A stretch of DNA of 64,000 nt from Rheum nobile (taxonomy: Eukaryota > Streptophyta > Magnoliopsida > Caryophyllales > Polygonaceae), in assembly GCA_027886185.1 (NCBI GenBank), contig WOAB01000834.1, positions 62,001-126,000 on the forward strand. Direction: 5' to 3'. Below the pieces are notes generated by a model. It had not been told where the DNA came from, did not search any database, and saw nothing but the letters and a program-made list of their open reading frames with translations. Of this stretch, positions 45,102 through 57,043 are shown in pieces (the stretch's first letter is position 1; each line of letters opens with the position of its first letter). The position numbers and the translations under genes are program-made.

Positions 45102-46082
45102 TTTTGTTTTTGTTTTTGTTTTTTTTTTATAAGAAAAAAATTCAAAGTTACAAACAATGCAACTTCGAGAGGTTGAAAACATCGGCGGTCAGAAAGACCA
45201 ACAAAGCAACAAACAAACAACCCAAAAACAGAAAAGAAAAGGAAAACAACAACAACGACAACAGCAAGAGTTACAATCCAGAAGAAAAAGCCAAAGAACC
45301 CAGGAAGTGAGGTGAGTAAAGCACAAACGAATGCTGCGCCGCCGGAAGGATGGTCATCATCGACCTTGTCCAGAACTACAACTCGATTCACCGCCTGGAA
45401 AAGCTCCATCATCCGAAGAGTGTATCTAAAGCCGAGAGTCGTGGTTTGATGTTTAAAGAGATTCGCGGATAAGGTCGGATCTAAGGGTTTCGCCAGAACT
45501 TCTCGTTCGGTGTTGGCCGGAGCTCTCGCTTGGAGGATGGCCGCCAGATAAGGTCGGAACTTGAAGCACCGTTATTTTGGTCTCCTCGACCATAATGGTG
45601 TTGGATTCGGTTTGGTCTCCTTGACCTTCATGTGGGTGGTTCTTGATTCAGAACCGCCACCAGCTGTGCACACGAAAGCCCCACCGCCATGCCCAGAAAC
45701 AAGGCAAACCGCGTAGAACTTGTCCATTGCAGCACAAAATTTCAAGAGGGTAAGACAACCAACCCAACCTCACGCTAGATCTGAGATGATGAAACACCAC
45801 CACCGCAGAAGCTGAACTCGGGGTCGCCAACCACTGGACCAAGAAGGAGGAGAGGAGGCCATGTTCTTGATGAGCTCGTTCTAAGATTTAGGGCTTTCTT
45901 GATATTGGGAGGGAAAGCCACAAAATCGGGTACATGATAACACAAATCTGGATTCAATAGAAGAATAAAGAGCTTTTCATAGCTCAAAGATTAGAAATCT
46001 AGAACTTTTCAGGGGTTAGAGATGAAGAATTGTTGATGTAAGGGGGCGGGGTCGAGGTCATGTTCGGGAGCTTTTTTAGGGC
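45102..46082 (-). mobile_element. Poly(A)-tailed retroelement without reverse transcriptase, 20-bp target-site duplication
   Basis: 981 bp between perfect 20-base direct repeats at 45082-45101 and 46083-46102. The left end on the minus strand is an A-rich tail (A runs broken by single C), so the insert was retrotransposed with its 5' end near 46082. It contains no reverse transcriptase or endonuclease. The frames (45065-45412, 45648-45842, 45775-45987) are short and inconsistent, though one reads a hydrophobic stretch. It may be a non-autonomous LINE derivative or a retrocopy of a non-coding transcript; I do not recognise the source. Confidence 0.75.
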
Positions 46083-46608
46083 CGATCCTAAAAACTCTAT
46101 TTGATTCAACTGAATGAAAATTAATGGATCAGAGAAAATATTTCTTTTTAGGTATTTACTCAAAAAATTTAAATTCTATAACCTTTATTGATCTGTCAAG
46201 TCTTCTTAAACTTGATTGCTAAAGGCAACGACCTAAATCCATGTCATGATTTTAATTTCACTCTTACGTTGTGATCGCCAATGCAACTTTCATGAACGAA
46301 TGAGAAGGAATTTGGTGAAAATTTACTTTAGACTATAAATTCTTTGTTTATAAATAATGGGTGCGGTTCCGGTGAAAATCACTCTCTAAGAGGGAACTAA
46401 GAACCACTAAAAAACATCCACGTAGCAAGCCGCTAGTACTACCAACGCGTGCGTGGAAACTGAAAAAAAGAAGAAGAAGAAAAAGCAAGCGCGTGCTGTC
46501 CCCGAGAAAATCCGTTAAAACCCTAAGGAAGAAGCTATTCCTGTAAAATCGGACAAGCTGCTGCGAAATCGAAGAACGACGCTCGATTGGAGATCGAATT
46601 GAACCGCA

Positions 46609-49563
46609 ATGTCGGAATCAAAGGCGAAGTCAGGTAATGAACACGAATTCAACCGCTATTTTACGTTTTTAACACAACAATCCTGACGGATTTGAGTTGG
46701 AGATTGAACTAATGAACACGATTTCTACAGATTTAACTTCTATAGACAGAAATTCCAGATTTAAGGTCCACAAAGAGAAAATTCCAGATAATGATTATGC
46801 TGTAAACACTTCTGTAATGAACATTCATGTGTATCGCCTTGAACATATTCTTTTCAGGACATGAAAGAGTCATAAACTTGAACTAATGTGTTTTTTGACA
46901 CGAACTAACGTGTTTTTGAACATAAAGTAATGTGTTTTTAGTAATGAACGCTGAAGAAGCACTCTACTGAACTTGTAATGAGCATGAATGTTCATTGTAG
47001 TGAGCATGGAAGTTCATTGTAGTGAGCATGGAAGTTCATGGTCTGCTGATGGACTTGTTTTTCTAATTTATAGGTACACCAACACTTGCTCACACTCATA
47101 AGAACTCAAAGCTTGTTACATCACCCGGCCAAACAGATTACTTCATCCCAGAATGTCCAGCAACGTTGAAACCATATGTTGGGCAAGTGTTTCAGACCTT
47201 GGAACTAGCAGCCCATTTCTACGGAGGCTATGCAGATATATGTGGGTTTGACATGCGTCACAGCACAGTAAAAAAAGCAAAAGATGGTACAATTTTGTGG
47301 AAGTATCTGCTTTGCTCAAGAGAAGGATTTAAGAATGTCTCCCCAGAAATAGTTACAAGTGAAGGGTTTACAAGTGAATACATACATAAGCGTAGAAGAG
47401 TGTCCAATAGATGTAACTGTAAAGCATGTATTAGGCTCAGATATGCAGGATCCGCTGGTTATGTAGTGAAAGCGTTTGAAGAGAAACATACACACCTTAT
47501 GCTCGGTTATGACTATAAGCAGTTTGCAAAAAGCAATCGGAAGATGGGATCAATCCATGAGGAATTCATAATGAACTGTGTGAAAGCAAATGTTGGGATA
47601 TGCATGAGCTACAAGCTGTATAAGCAATTTGTTGGAAGTTATGCAAATATAGGACCAACACTTGTAGACTTTAAGAATTACAGAAGGAATCTGAATTCGT
47701 TCATGATTGTTTGTGATGCACAAATGATGGTTGATAGGTTCTTTCGGAAAAAAGAAACATGTGATGCTTTCTATTTTGACTATGCTGTTGACAAACAAGA
47801 TCAACTTTGCAGAATATTTTGGAGTGATCCTATTAGCAAGAAGAGCTTCTCATACTTTGGAGATGTTGTCTCAACTGATGCAACTTACAACATGAACATG
47901 TACTAGTTATTTTTATGTCATCCAGTTACAACTTAAAATCTTCAGTTTTTTCCCTTCCAAAACCGTGAACATAAGGGTTCAAGGCCATGAACACAAAATC
48001 TCTCAAAGCCATGAACAACTATCTTCATGAACATTTACACAAGGAGCCTATCACTTTTAAGTTATATCCTTGAACGAAAAGATTCATAGACATGAACAAA
48101 AACTACTATACTTTTTTTTTACAACTAATTATAACACTTCCATACTTTTTGTGTGTGTGTATAGGTACAACATGGTCTTTGTACCTTTTACAGGGGTTGA
48201 TAACCATAAGAAAACAATCACTTTTGTTGTTGGGCTTCTGTTGAAATAGGATAAGGAGTCCTACATTTGGTTGTTTGAGAATTTTAAGAAGGCAATGGGC
48301 CATGAACCGAACATTTTGTTGACTGACCAAGATCCTGCTGTAACGGTTGCGGTTGAACATGTCTTCAACACTTCTGTCCATAGATTTTGTATGTGGCACA
48401 TCATGTTCAAGCTCCCTGCAAAGGTTGATATGGACATTTATAACAACCAGGCATTCAAAAAAAGATTCAACAATATTGTTTGGAGCAATGAGTTTTCAAA
48501 GGAGCAGTTTGAAGAAGAGTGGAGATCTGTGGTAGCTGACTACAACCTAGGAGACAAACCCTGGTTTACAGACATGTTTGAGCTAAGGAGATTTTGGATA
48601 CCATCATTTTTTGATGATGTGAAGATGGGAGGACTACTCAGAACCACATCTAGGTCGGAAAGCCAAAACAGCTTCTTTTCAACATTCATAGGCGCCAGAT
48701 CAAGCCTTGTTGAGTTCTTGTTGCAGTATGATAGTGCGATTGATACATAAAGGCACACAAAACTGAAGCTGGATTTTACTACATCAACATGCTACCCATC
48801 CATGAGAACACATTTACCAATTGGGAAGTATTGTGCATCTATATACACAATAGATGTTTTCTATGATGTGCAAGAGGAGATTTTTGCGTCAGTCTACTCA
48901 TGCTCACTTGCTGATTTGAACAAGGTTGGAGATGTTCACACCTATGAGATAGAATCCGAAGGTAAGAGTTACTCTGTGAAGTACAATGTCGTAGATGGTG
49001 ATGTTTGTTGTAGCTGCAAAAGTTCTATGAATATGGGGAAACCTTGTAGCCACATGTTTACAGTTCTTAAGAACATAGGTTATGATGTGTTGCCACCAAG
49101 ATTTATCACAAAGAGATGGACAAAGGAAGCAACACTCAACAAGATATTTGAAATTGATGGTTCAATGTATGAGAAATCTGCACAACAAGATGAAAAGAAG
49201 ATGTTGTTGAATGAGTTGATATCAAAAATGCACAATTGTATCAACCTTGTAGAAGAATATGTTGATGGCATGAAAGAGTTATTGGCGCTGATGAAAGATC
49301 ACAAAATTTCTTACAAGGGGAAAGGGATTACAGAACCTAGTGCTTCGTCAACAAAGAGCAGCTTTAAAAAACTTATGGGACCGTTGCCAACTGAACTCAG
49401 TGTTCATCCACCTAAGCAGGCAAAAAACAAAGGAAGCAGACCAAGGCGCATGAGAAGTGGAAAGGAAATCTCAATGGAGCTAGCGAAGAAACAACAAAGA
49501 ATGTGTGCAAGATGCAATCAGGTTGGACACAACATCAGAACATGCAAGGGTGCTCAGAACTAG
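46609..49563 (+). pseudogene. MULE transposase, FAR1-related, with two nonsense codons
   Basis: Exons 46609-46633, 47074-47899 and 48165-49563 join in frame. Domain order: FAR1 DNA-binding domain (FYGGYADICGFDMRHSTVKK ... RCNCKACIRLRY ... HTHLML), MULE transposase core with the first Asp in DATYNMNM, the second in LLTDQDPAVT, a CMWHIM box and the ESQNSFF region, SWIM zinc finger (CSCKSSMNMGKPCSH) and a C-terminal CCHC knuckle (CARCNQVGHNIRTC). TAG at 48247-48249 and TAA at 48748-48750 interrupt the third exon; both fit C-to-T changes in Gln codons. Otherwise it is full length. FAR1/FHY3 transcription factors derive from such transposases, but the knuckle, the decay and the element context argue for a transposon gene. 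Confidence 0.9.
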
Positions 49564-50326
49564 TTTTTTTACCATGAAAAATTATAGTTTTCATTGACTA
49601 CTTCGACTTTATTTTCTTTGAACAATTATACATATTTTTGTTGAATGAACAGGGTTATGAACAATTCTAATCAGGGACATGTTTTTGGATTATTATCTTA
49701 AAATTTATGGTTACAGCCATGAACGTTCATGGAAACAGTCATGAACTATTAAGTTCATGCCCATGAACTTGCAGGCTCATGACCATGAACTTTCCGTTTA
49801 ATGACCCATCGACTTTCAGGTTGATGACCCATTCATGCACTGTATAATCACGACCATAAACTTTCATAATCACGACCATGAACTTTCATGGTCATAACAT
49901 GAACGTTCATGCACATAAGCATGAATCTTCATGCTAACATCATTAACTTGGTTAACCTTTTAATACCATCAACAATTGTGATCAGAGCAATGAATGTACA
50001 TTTTTAATGACATCAACATGGAAGTTATTCCCCATGAACGTAAAAGACATGAGTTTAGTTTGGCAACGTTATTTTTGATTGAAAGGAAATGAACGGTCGT
50101 AATGAACACTAATGCCCCAAAACCAAGAACAATTGTCAACTGCGTTCATCACAATTAGAGATTTGCATAATAAACATCAAACTAATTCAAATTACATCAA
50201 ACTATAAGACAAAATTGTTTCATACAAACAAAACATGAGGCACCACATGAGTTAAATGTCATACTAGTTTCAACTACATCAACCTAAATCAACAAACTGT
50301 CATAATATCACACTACAAAACATGAG
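49564..50326. repeat. Interior spacer of the MULE, dense in CATGAAC/GTTCATG words
   Basis: Between the two convergent stops. From about 49690 to 50130 the words CATGAAC, GTTCATG and their palindromic union GAACGTTC occur every few dozen bases (for example CATGAACGTTCATGG near 49715). Non-coding on both strands. Confidence 0.7.
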
Positions 50327-50450
50327 TTAAACATCAAGCTTCCTTCTTTTAAACATCCTCTCTTTTGGAAGAGATGAAATGGCTTTCTTCACGTCTTCGA
50401 CCAAGAGATTGTGGTTGCTTAACAGAATTACACTCATGTACCCTCAGCGT

Positions 50451-50645
50451 CACCAATTCCAGTAGAGTGGATGGTTGGGTCACTTAAATCATTATCAGCA
50501 GCAGAAACCTCAACCATCTTACAAAATGGAAAAAAAAAAGATGGAAGAAAGTAGAAATTTAGTGATACGAAAAGAGCATAATAGCTACATCACTGAACTG
50601 AGGTGTTTATTAAATCAATGAACATTTTAGATCAAGACCATGAAC
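50451..50645 (-). repeat. Duplicated exon block of the accessory gene, copy 1
   Basis: About 195 bases nearly identical to 51238-51430 (offset 787). The block includes the exon part ending in a MVEVSAADNDLSDPTIHS-type reading and the intron sequence behind it. The neighbouring stretch 50695-50751 likewise resembles 51054-51110, so the duplication was probably of a multi-exon unit. Confidence 0.8.
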
Positions 50646-51237
50646 TTAGGTGTAGGGTTCATGACTGAGTCAAATGCAACATGTAGAATCGGATCTTCCA
50701 CTAGAGTGCTTGCAGTAAGCTCAATATCCATCACCTATAATATAAGATTAATTAAATAACAGAAAATAGCAAATAAGAAAGACTAAAACAATACAATAAA
50801 CATGAAACAACCTTGTTAACTTCCCCTTGAGTCTCACACCCACTCTTCCCTGTCTCCACATCAACACCATGATCGCCAACCACCTACAGAAATAAAAATT
50901 GATGATATTACAAAAGATGAAAGAAGATCAAAGGACTAATGAAGCCAAATAAGAATAAAAGACACATTACTAAATACTAACCACATTTGACTGCTCAGCC
51001 AAACTACTATTAAGGTCAACAGTTGTGTCAGATGGAAGATGTGAAACATGATCTTCAACTGAAGTGGTAGCTGTAAGCTCGAGATCCATCGCCTATCATA
51101 TAAGATTAATGAAAGATCGGAAAATCAATGTATTGCAAAATCAATGAGCAAGACTACAACAATACATTGAACAACAATACAAACCTCATTCGTATCTTTT
51201 GCAGACTCCTACAAAGAACTTAATTGAGCCTCAACAT

Positions 51238-51430
51238 CACCAATTCCAGTAGAGTGGATGGTTGGGTCACTTAAATCATTATCAGCAGCAGAAACCTCAA
51301 CCATCTTACAAAATGAAAAAAGAAAGATGGAAGAAAGTAGAAATTTAGTGATACGAAAAGAGCATAATAGCTACATCACTGAACTGAGGTGTTTATTAAA
51401 TCAATGAACGTTTTATATCAAGACCATGAA
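51238..51430 (-). repeat. Duplicated exon block of the accessory gene, copy 2
   Basis: Partner of 50451-50645. A few substitutions and one A-run length difference separate the two, so the duplication is fairly young. Confidence 0.8.
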
Positions 51431-54400
51431 CAATGGTGTTTATGGTCATGAACGACTAGGTATATGTTCATGAACAATTGTGTGCAGGGACAACAACTAT
51501 TAAGGATCATGGAAACATGAATCTTTTACATTATTGAGTATAGAAAATATATACAGGAGAACAAAAGAGAATAACCTCATTAGAATCATTATTCAGATAT
51601 GAGATTGGATAACCTCCTTCAAACTCATTAGCAATTTCCGATGGAGCATTAGGAGCAAGAACCACATCCTCTACCTAAGAAAGAAAACATTCAAATTATT
51701 ACAAAGCAGGAAAGTAAGTACAAAGTGTTCAAATTAAGGAAGATTCAAACTTACCTCCAAAGTAGTCTCCAAAGTGTCATTCTCTTTGTCAGCATGATCA
51801 AAAACAAACTCAGAATCCGATACAGCAACACTTTCAATACCATCACCATTATTCAAGTCCATATGTTTGTCACGATCATCATTTTCACAGAGTTCAGGTG
51901 TGTAGTGTTGGGCAATACCAAGAACATCTACCTTGTCAGGGGAACTAAAATCAAGTGAGAAGCTTGGGATACCGTCCTTGTCAGTGTGAACTCTAGGAGT
52001 ATGGCTAGATTTCTGAAGTTGAGGAGAAGATCTGTGAACTTGAGGACTAGATCTCTGAACTTGAGTAGATTTCTCATTTCCTTCCTCAAACTGGTTCTTC
52101 ATCATTATCGCTCTTTCAATCTCTTCAATACATTTAATCACAGCAAGATCAGAGAAGAATCGATCTTGGCTATCTTGAGGTTGAGATTGAGACGACTGCC
52201 TCTGAGATTCTGAAAGGAACTTCACATTCAGAAGCTTCTCACAAGCTTCATTAATCTTGATGAATGTGACATTATCAACCAACTCTTTTGGGGCTTCACT
52301 AACAAGCTTGAAGAACTCCCTCACATGCTCAGCAATTAGACTGCCCAAGTTAGCAAGTCTAGCAATATATTTCTGGAATAACAAAAAGAGAAAATGTTAA
52401 ATCATTCAATTAAAAGTTCAATGCAAAATAGAACAGAAATGACAAATAGCAACAATGTTCAAGGAGGGATATATCAACGTTCAATGTAAAAAGTTAAAAT
52501 GTTCATGCCAATAAAATTGAAATTCCATATCACAATACAGAAATGTTCATGACAACAAACATAACAGTTCATGGAGTTAAGTGTAAAATATGCATGGCTC
52601 TACAAAATTTTGATAGAAAGTACCTAGAGAGTGTCAAAATAACTAATGCCATCTATGTGGCCTAGTAATTGCTTATTAATTGTATCTTCTTTTAATGAAT
52701 CATCACTAGAGACCGAAAGATCAGTTGGTTCCGCTCTCACATACCCTAATCCAAATCCTCCCAACCCAACATCTTATTCCTCTCTATCCTTCAACTTGTC
52801 TGAGGTCCAATGAATAATACAAGGATTTTTCATAGGTTCTGAAACACCAAGAATAACCAACCTATCTACATATGCAAGCTGCAAGCAGACACAAGATGAA
52901 CTGTAAATAACAAGTGTGGATGAACGACAAATAAAATGCATAAAAAGTTAGAACATGTGAACAATAATTTACCAACAATAATAGAATTGGACCCTTGAAG
53001 TAATGTGGATCTTTTTGTTTCTTCTTAAGCTGAACAAGTGTGCGAATGGTGTACTCACACCAATTAAACTTCTTAGCAAGATTCAGATCAGCCAAAAACC
53101 TCAACATCTTAGTGTTCACATCACCATTTTGACAGTTTTCCACAAGAAGTGAGTTAACCAAAACTAGAAGGTTTAAACATGTCATTCTTCGTTTCATCAC
53201 AAGCAACCATGGCTGCACAGACATCACTAAGAGTGATTTTGGTCTTAACAACTGAAACGCCATTCTTCTCAACCATGAACTGAGATTTCCAAGCAGTGAC
53301 AACAGTAGGATCTGCTTTGAACTTTGAGTCATCCAACTTCACTGAACCCTTGGGTAAGCCGATATACCGCTCAACGCTACTATCAGTCAACCGTATATCT
53401 TCCAGAGATGGAATTTTGATTGAACAGGTAATCCAATTAAACTTGTCAACAACAAAGTACGACAAATGCCAATGAAGCTTTTTCAAATCACATGCCAGCA
53501 AAAACCCGAAACCCCACTCCTTAATTAAATCCTTCTGAAACTCGGACAGTTGATTTATACAGGACATAAAGGCCGCTGGACATGTCCTTGAAGTCAACAT
53601 CTTAAGCTGGTAGGACCTTGAAGAAATAGCAGTAGGTCGATGTTCAACAACAGTAGCAACACTCTTCCCTGTATTGCCCTTTGAACCTCTACCAACTACT
53701 TGAGAAGGTTTGTCCTCACTCACAATAAAAACACCCTTCCCTTTGTTACCTTTCTGAGCTTTACTAGCAGCTGGCTTTTTACGGGCGATAATGCAGACCT
53801 CCTTCCATTTCCTTTGCTGTGCTTTATCAGTTTTCTTTGCTTTCACTGATGATGTACGCTGGGCAATAGATTTTAGCTTATGTTTCTTCTTTAACGGGGT
53901 AGAAGGCGTTCCAGTAGAAAATCTAGGACTATACCTTCTTTCTAGCGTCAAAGACGGAGAAGATCTTTTCCCTTAAAAGAATAACATGAGTAATATAAGT
54001 AAACGATCATAGAATACTAGAAGAACAACATCATGAAAATATTGTGCATGAAAACCATGAAAAATGTATGAAAAACTGGCAAGAACTGCACCATAAAAAT
54101 ATTCAAGACAGAGCATTGACAGTTCAACATAATCAGTATTGTAGTTCATGGTAATGAATATACATGTTCAATGCAGTGCTATTTCATGTTCATGGAAAAT
54201 TGATTGCAAGTAAACAATTGAAATAATTTGAAAGGACAGTTAAATTACTCTTTTTATCTTTGTTAACCACGACTGCCAATGCCAAAGCATTTCTTGAGTT
54301 GTTGGATTTCATTCGTCTCTCAGCTACAACAACAAAAACACAACACAACAAGTTTATTATCAGCAATTGAAAGATGGTAAAAAAAATACAACAAATGAAT

Positions 54401-55596
54401 AAAGAACAACACAAAAGAAATGAGTATATCTCCATGGGAAGCAACATCCTTAGAATCATTACTTAAAGACGGAGTTTCATAAGCACTGGTTGTAGGAGAG
54501 TAATTATCACTGCTAGAAGAACTACTTCCAGAAACATCACTCGACTCATTTGAGTCACTATCACCGTTGGAAGAATGGCTACCAGAACAATCAGTAGACA
54601 TGTTTTTTGAAACTTCTGGACGGCAAAATTTCACTTTGAGATCTATAACCAAGGCAACAAAATTATCATAACAGTGAAAAACAACTAAAAACCATACAAA
54701 ATGAACAGAAAAGATGCAAACATTGAACATAGGTGATACAATACATGTATACAAAAGTTTGTTCATGAACAATAAACAATTTGTTCAAGGTAACTAAAAT
54801 GATAGTTCATGCCGTTTTTTCAACTGATTCCAGCATTTACATCCATGTTCAGGGACAGTAGTAGGAACGTTCATGGATATCATTTCAAAAGTTGATGAAC
54901 ATAACAAATTCTTCACACAATATGCAAAGCACACATCCAGCCAAAACAAATCTGAAGATTGCAGTAAAGTTAACCCCAATACACCATATCAAACTCAATA
55001 GAACAACTAGAACCTCGTCGGAGGGGAGAAATCAGATAAAAAAAACTTAAATACAAACACAGTTCAAACATTTTTTCCACAAATAAAAACAGAAATTGAA
55101 CATCAAACTAATAAACAAAAGCTTAACAACATAATAACACAGATTTGTACTGATTTAGCATGACAAGACGCTGAAAACTACAAAAAATGGAAATCGAGTA
55201 AGTTAGGGTTTCATACTCGGTTTTCCGGTGACCAAAGCTTCAACTCCTTGCCGGCCGGAATCAGTAGACATTGTAGAGAAGTGGTTGTCTTCGACAAAGG
55301 CGCAGTGAAACGACGAAATTAGAGTAGATTGGAGAGCGAAATGGAGACGATTCGAGAGCGAGATGGAGAACAGTCGAAAACTAATGGGAAAATGGCGGTT
55401 CAAATTCTTAACCAATTTTGATCGGGGAGGGAGGCGAGCGCGTGTGTTGAACCGCGAGTAGCTTCTGCAGATAAAAATTGTCTCTCAATGCGCGCATATC
55501 CGAGCCGTCTGATCGTCACGAGATCAACGGTCCACCTTTTTTTCTCAGTTATCTCTTGTATTTTTGTTCTTATGTGATGCTTTTCCTATAAATAAT

Positions 55597-56649
55597 AATT
55601 ATTTCTTTATTTATAAATAATTTTAATTTTCGACAATACTATTAAGAAATCAATTACTATTATAAAGTTTTTTTTAAAAGTTATAATTTATTAACTACAT
55701 ATCTCATTTCTAACCAGTAAATAAAGACAAATTGTATCGAAAGAAGCAATATGTCAATTTTCAATTTTAAACCTTAATCTACCAATAAATCATTACCTAA
55801 AATTTTAACATAATAAATACTTCTTAGCAAGATTTAAAAGGCTGAAATGACAGTCTTTTATGGATGGAGGAGGGAGTACTAATCAAGTAGATATTCTCCC
55901 AAAATTTTATTCTAACCATGTGTGCCCCTCCTCAACGTGTTCTCTCTTCCTCACCTTCCCTTTTCAGATTTGGCCTTAACCCTGCATCTCCGGCCTCCGT
56001 TTTTGCCTCCGGCCTCCCTCTTCGCAACCTCCTTTCCGAGTTGATTCACCCTCCATATTCGTATGCCTCCATATCTCGCTCGACCATGCAAGGTTCATCT
56101 TCCACACTAGGCTCCTCTTTAGATTCTGATGACAACAAGTCGCTACCACCTCCGACAAGACGACAACGAGGAACATTAGCGTTAGCAATGGTGGATTATG
56201 TGGATATCGACCTAGGTTCATTTTTTGTTTCATCATGGATTGTGAATTTAGGTGGATTATGTGGATTTTGACGCAAAAGCGCTGACAATGGTGGATTTTG
56301 TGAAAATTGTCATCAAAACGAAAAGTATCGTCAACTAGTGATAATGACGGAAATAAGAAGGGTCACAAACTAGTGTTGATAAAACGTCTAAACGATAAGT
56401 GTCGTCATTAAAACGCTGTCATCACAAAATTGTTATCATCACCTGAGGGGAAGTTGACCGGTCAATGGGAGGGGTGGGGGGTGAGGGAAGAAGGGGTACA
56501 TGTACTAAACAAATTCTTTTTGGAGTACATCCTCCTTAAAATAATATTCACGAAAATTACCCACAAATTAACGTATATACTGTATTAGATTTTGCACGGG
56601 ATGAAATAGATTTACAATTTTAAACCATGTTTAAATATTGATTGAACTC
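55597..56649. other. Spacer right of the MULE
   Basis: AT-rich. An open frame of 117 codons (55918-56271) starts MCAPPQRVL and is Ser/Pro-rich; I do not recognise it and see no exon structure around it. From about 56280 the words GTCATCAAAACG/GTCGTCATTAAAACG repeat loosely, which suggests transposon remains. Confidence 0.35.
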
Positions 56650-56812
56650 GAGATTTATTTGGTAGTTTTATTTATAAAGACTTTTTAATTATAATGTATT
56701 TTCTATAAAAAATAGTTTTTGAAATTTGTGTGATATAAGAAAAATAAAGAGAAAAAGAAAAGTATTTTTCAAAATAAAGTCTTTATAAATAAAAAGCCAG
56801 ACAAAATCTTAG
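56650..56812. mobile_element. Foldback MITE with long terminal inverted repeats
   Basis: A perfect 19-base inverted repeat (56666-56684 and 56776-56794, TTTTATTTATAAAGACTTT) with a 91-base loop. The pairing extends outward for about 15 more bases at lower identity (GATTTATTTGGTAG against GATTTTGTCTGGCT). No coding capacity. I found no clear target duplication. Confidence 0.6.
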
Positions 56813-57043
56813 TCCATAAATATTGGAATTTAGTGTAACTTTCTTTGTATCTGAATGATACAAATATTAGTACCAAATAACAAAATTTGGGACGAACTAT
56901 ATTATTTTGGTTTGACTTTAGAGATCAATTTATAGTCTTACTTCCTACAAAAGTAAAACTACATACAAAGAAAAGGGAAATTTCTTATGATATCCTCCAA
57001 CTTTACAAAGTTTAATTTCACTCAAGAGTCTAAACTTCCTAGG

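Larger units (their letters stand above)
50327..55271 (-). pseudogene. MULE accessory gene, plant-mobile-domain-like protein, multi-exon and decayed
   Basis: An ATG at 55271 (MSTDSGRQGVEALVTGKP) is followed by exon-like blocks: a Ser-rich block (54655-54430), a basic block with PLKKKHKLK and many KGNKGK/GSKGNTGK repeats (53975-53600), and a globular block at about 53600-53150 (CPAAFMSCINQLSEFQKDLI, KEWGFGFLLACDLKKLHWHL, IRLTDSSVERYIGLP). The globular block is the domain I know from Ulp1-associated, transposon-borne plant proteins. Further blocks follow at about 53100-52980, 52860-52630, 52380-51755 and several small exons down to a basic end (KRRKLDV, stop 50327-50329). At least one stop interrupts it (near 52770). 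I see no Ulp1 protease His/Asp/Cys set. Function in transposition is not established. Exon borders are approximate. Confidence 0.6.
46359..55586 (+). mobile_element. Mutator-like element (MULE) with FAR1-type transposase and a convergent accessory gene
   Basis: 9228 bp bounded by a 10-base duplication TATAAATAAT (46349-46358 and 55587-55596), within the 8-11 bp range of MULEs. Ends begin GGGTGCGGTTCCGGTGAAAATCAC (left, abbreviated at its core GGTGAAAATCAC) and GGAAAAGCATCAC (right, other strand), so terminal inverted repeats are short and weak. Two genes face each other: transposase on plus, accessory protein on minus. Introns and spacers are filled with CATGAAC/GTTCATG words. The target duplication is AT-rich, so the exact edges carry some doubt. 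Confidence 0.85.

Noticed and set aside
45065..45412. 115-codon frame with hydrophobic run, possible small membrane protein
   Set aside because: Lies across the edge of a retrotransposed insert; the hydrophobic run comes from reading A/C-rich repeat DNA on the other strand.
46609..49563. Domesticated FAR1/FHY3 transcription factor gene
   Set aside because: Two nonsense codons, a flanking target duplication and a partner transposon gene favour an undomesticated MULE transposase.
55918..56271. 117-codon Ser/Pro-rich open frame
   Set aside because: No family resemblance and low-complexity composition; mentioned only in the spacer note.
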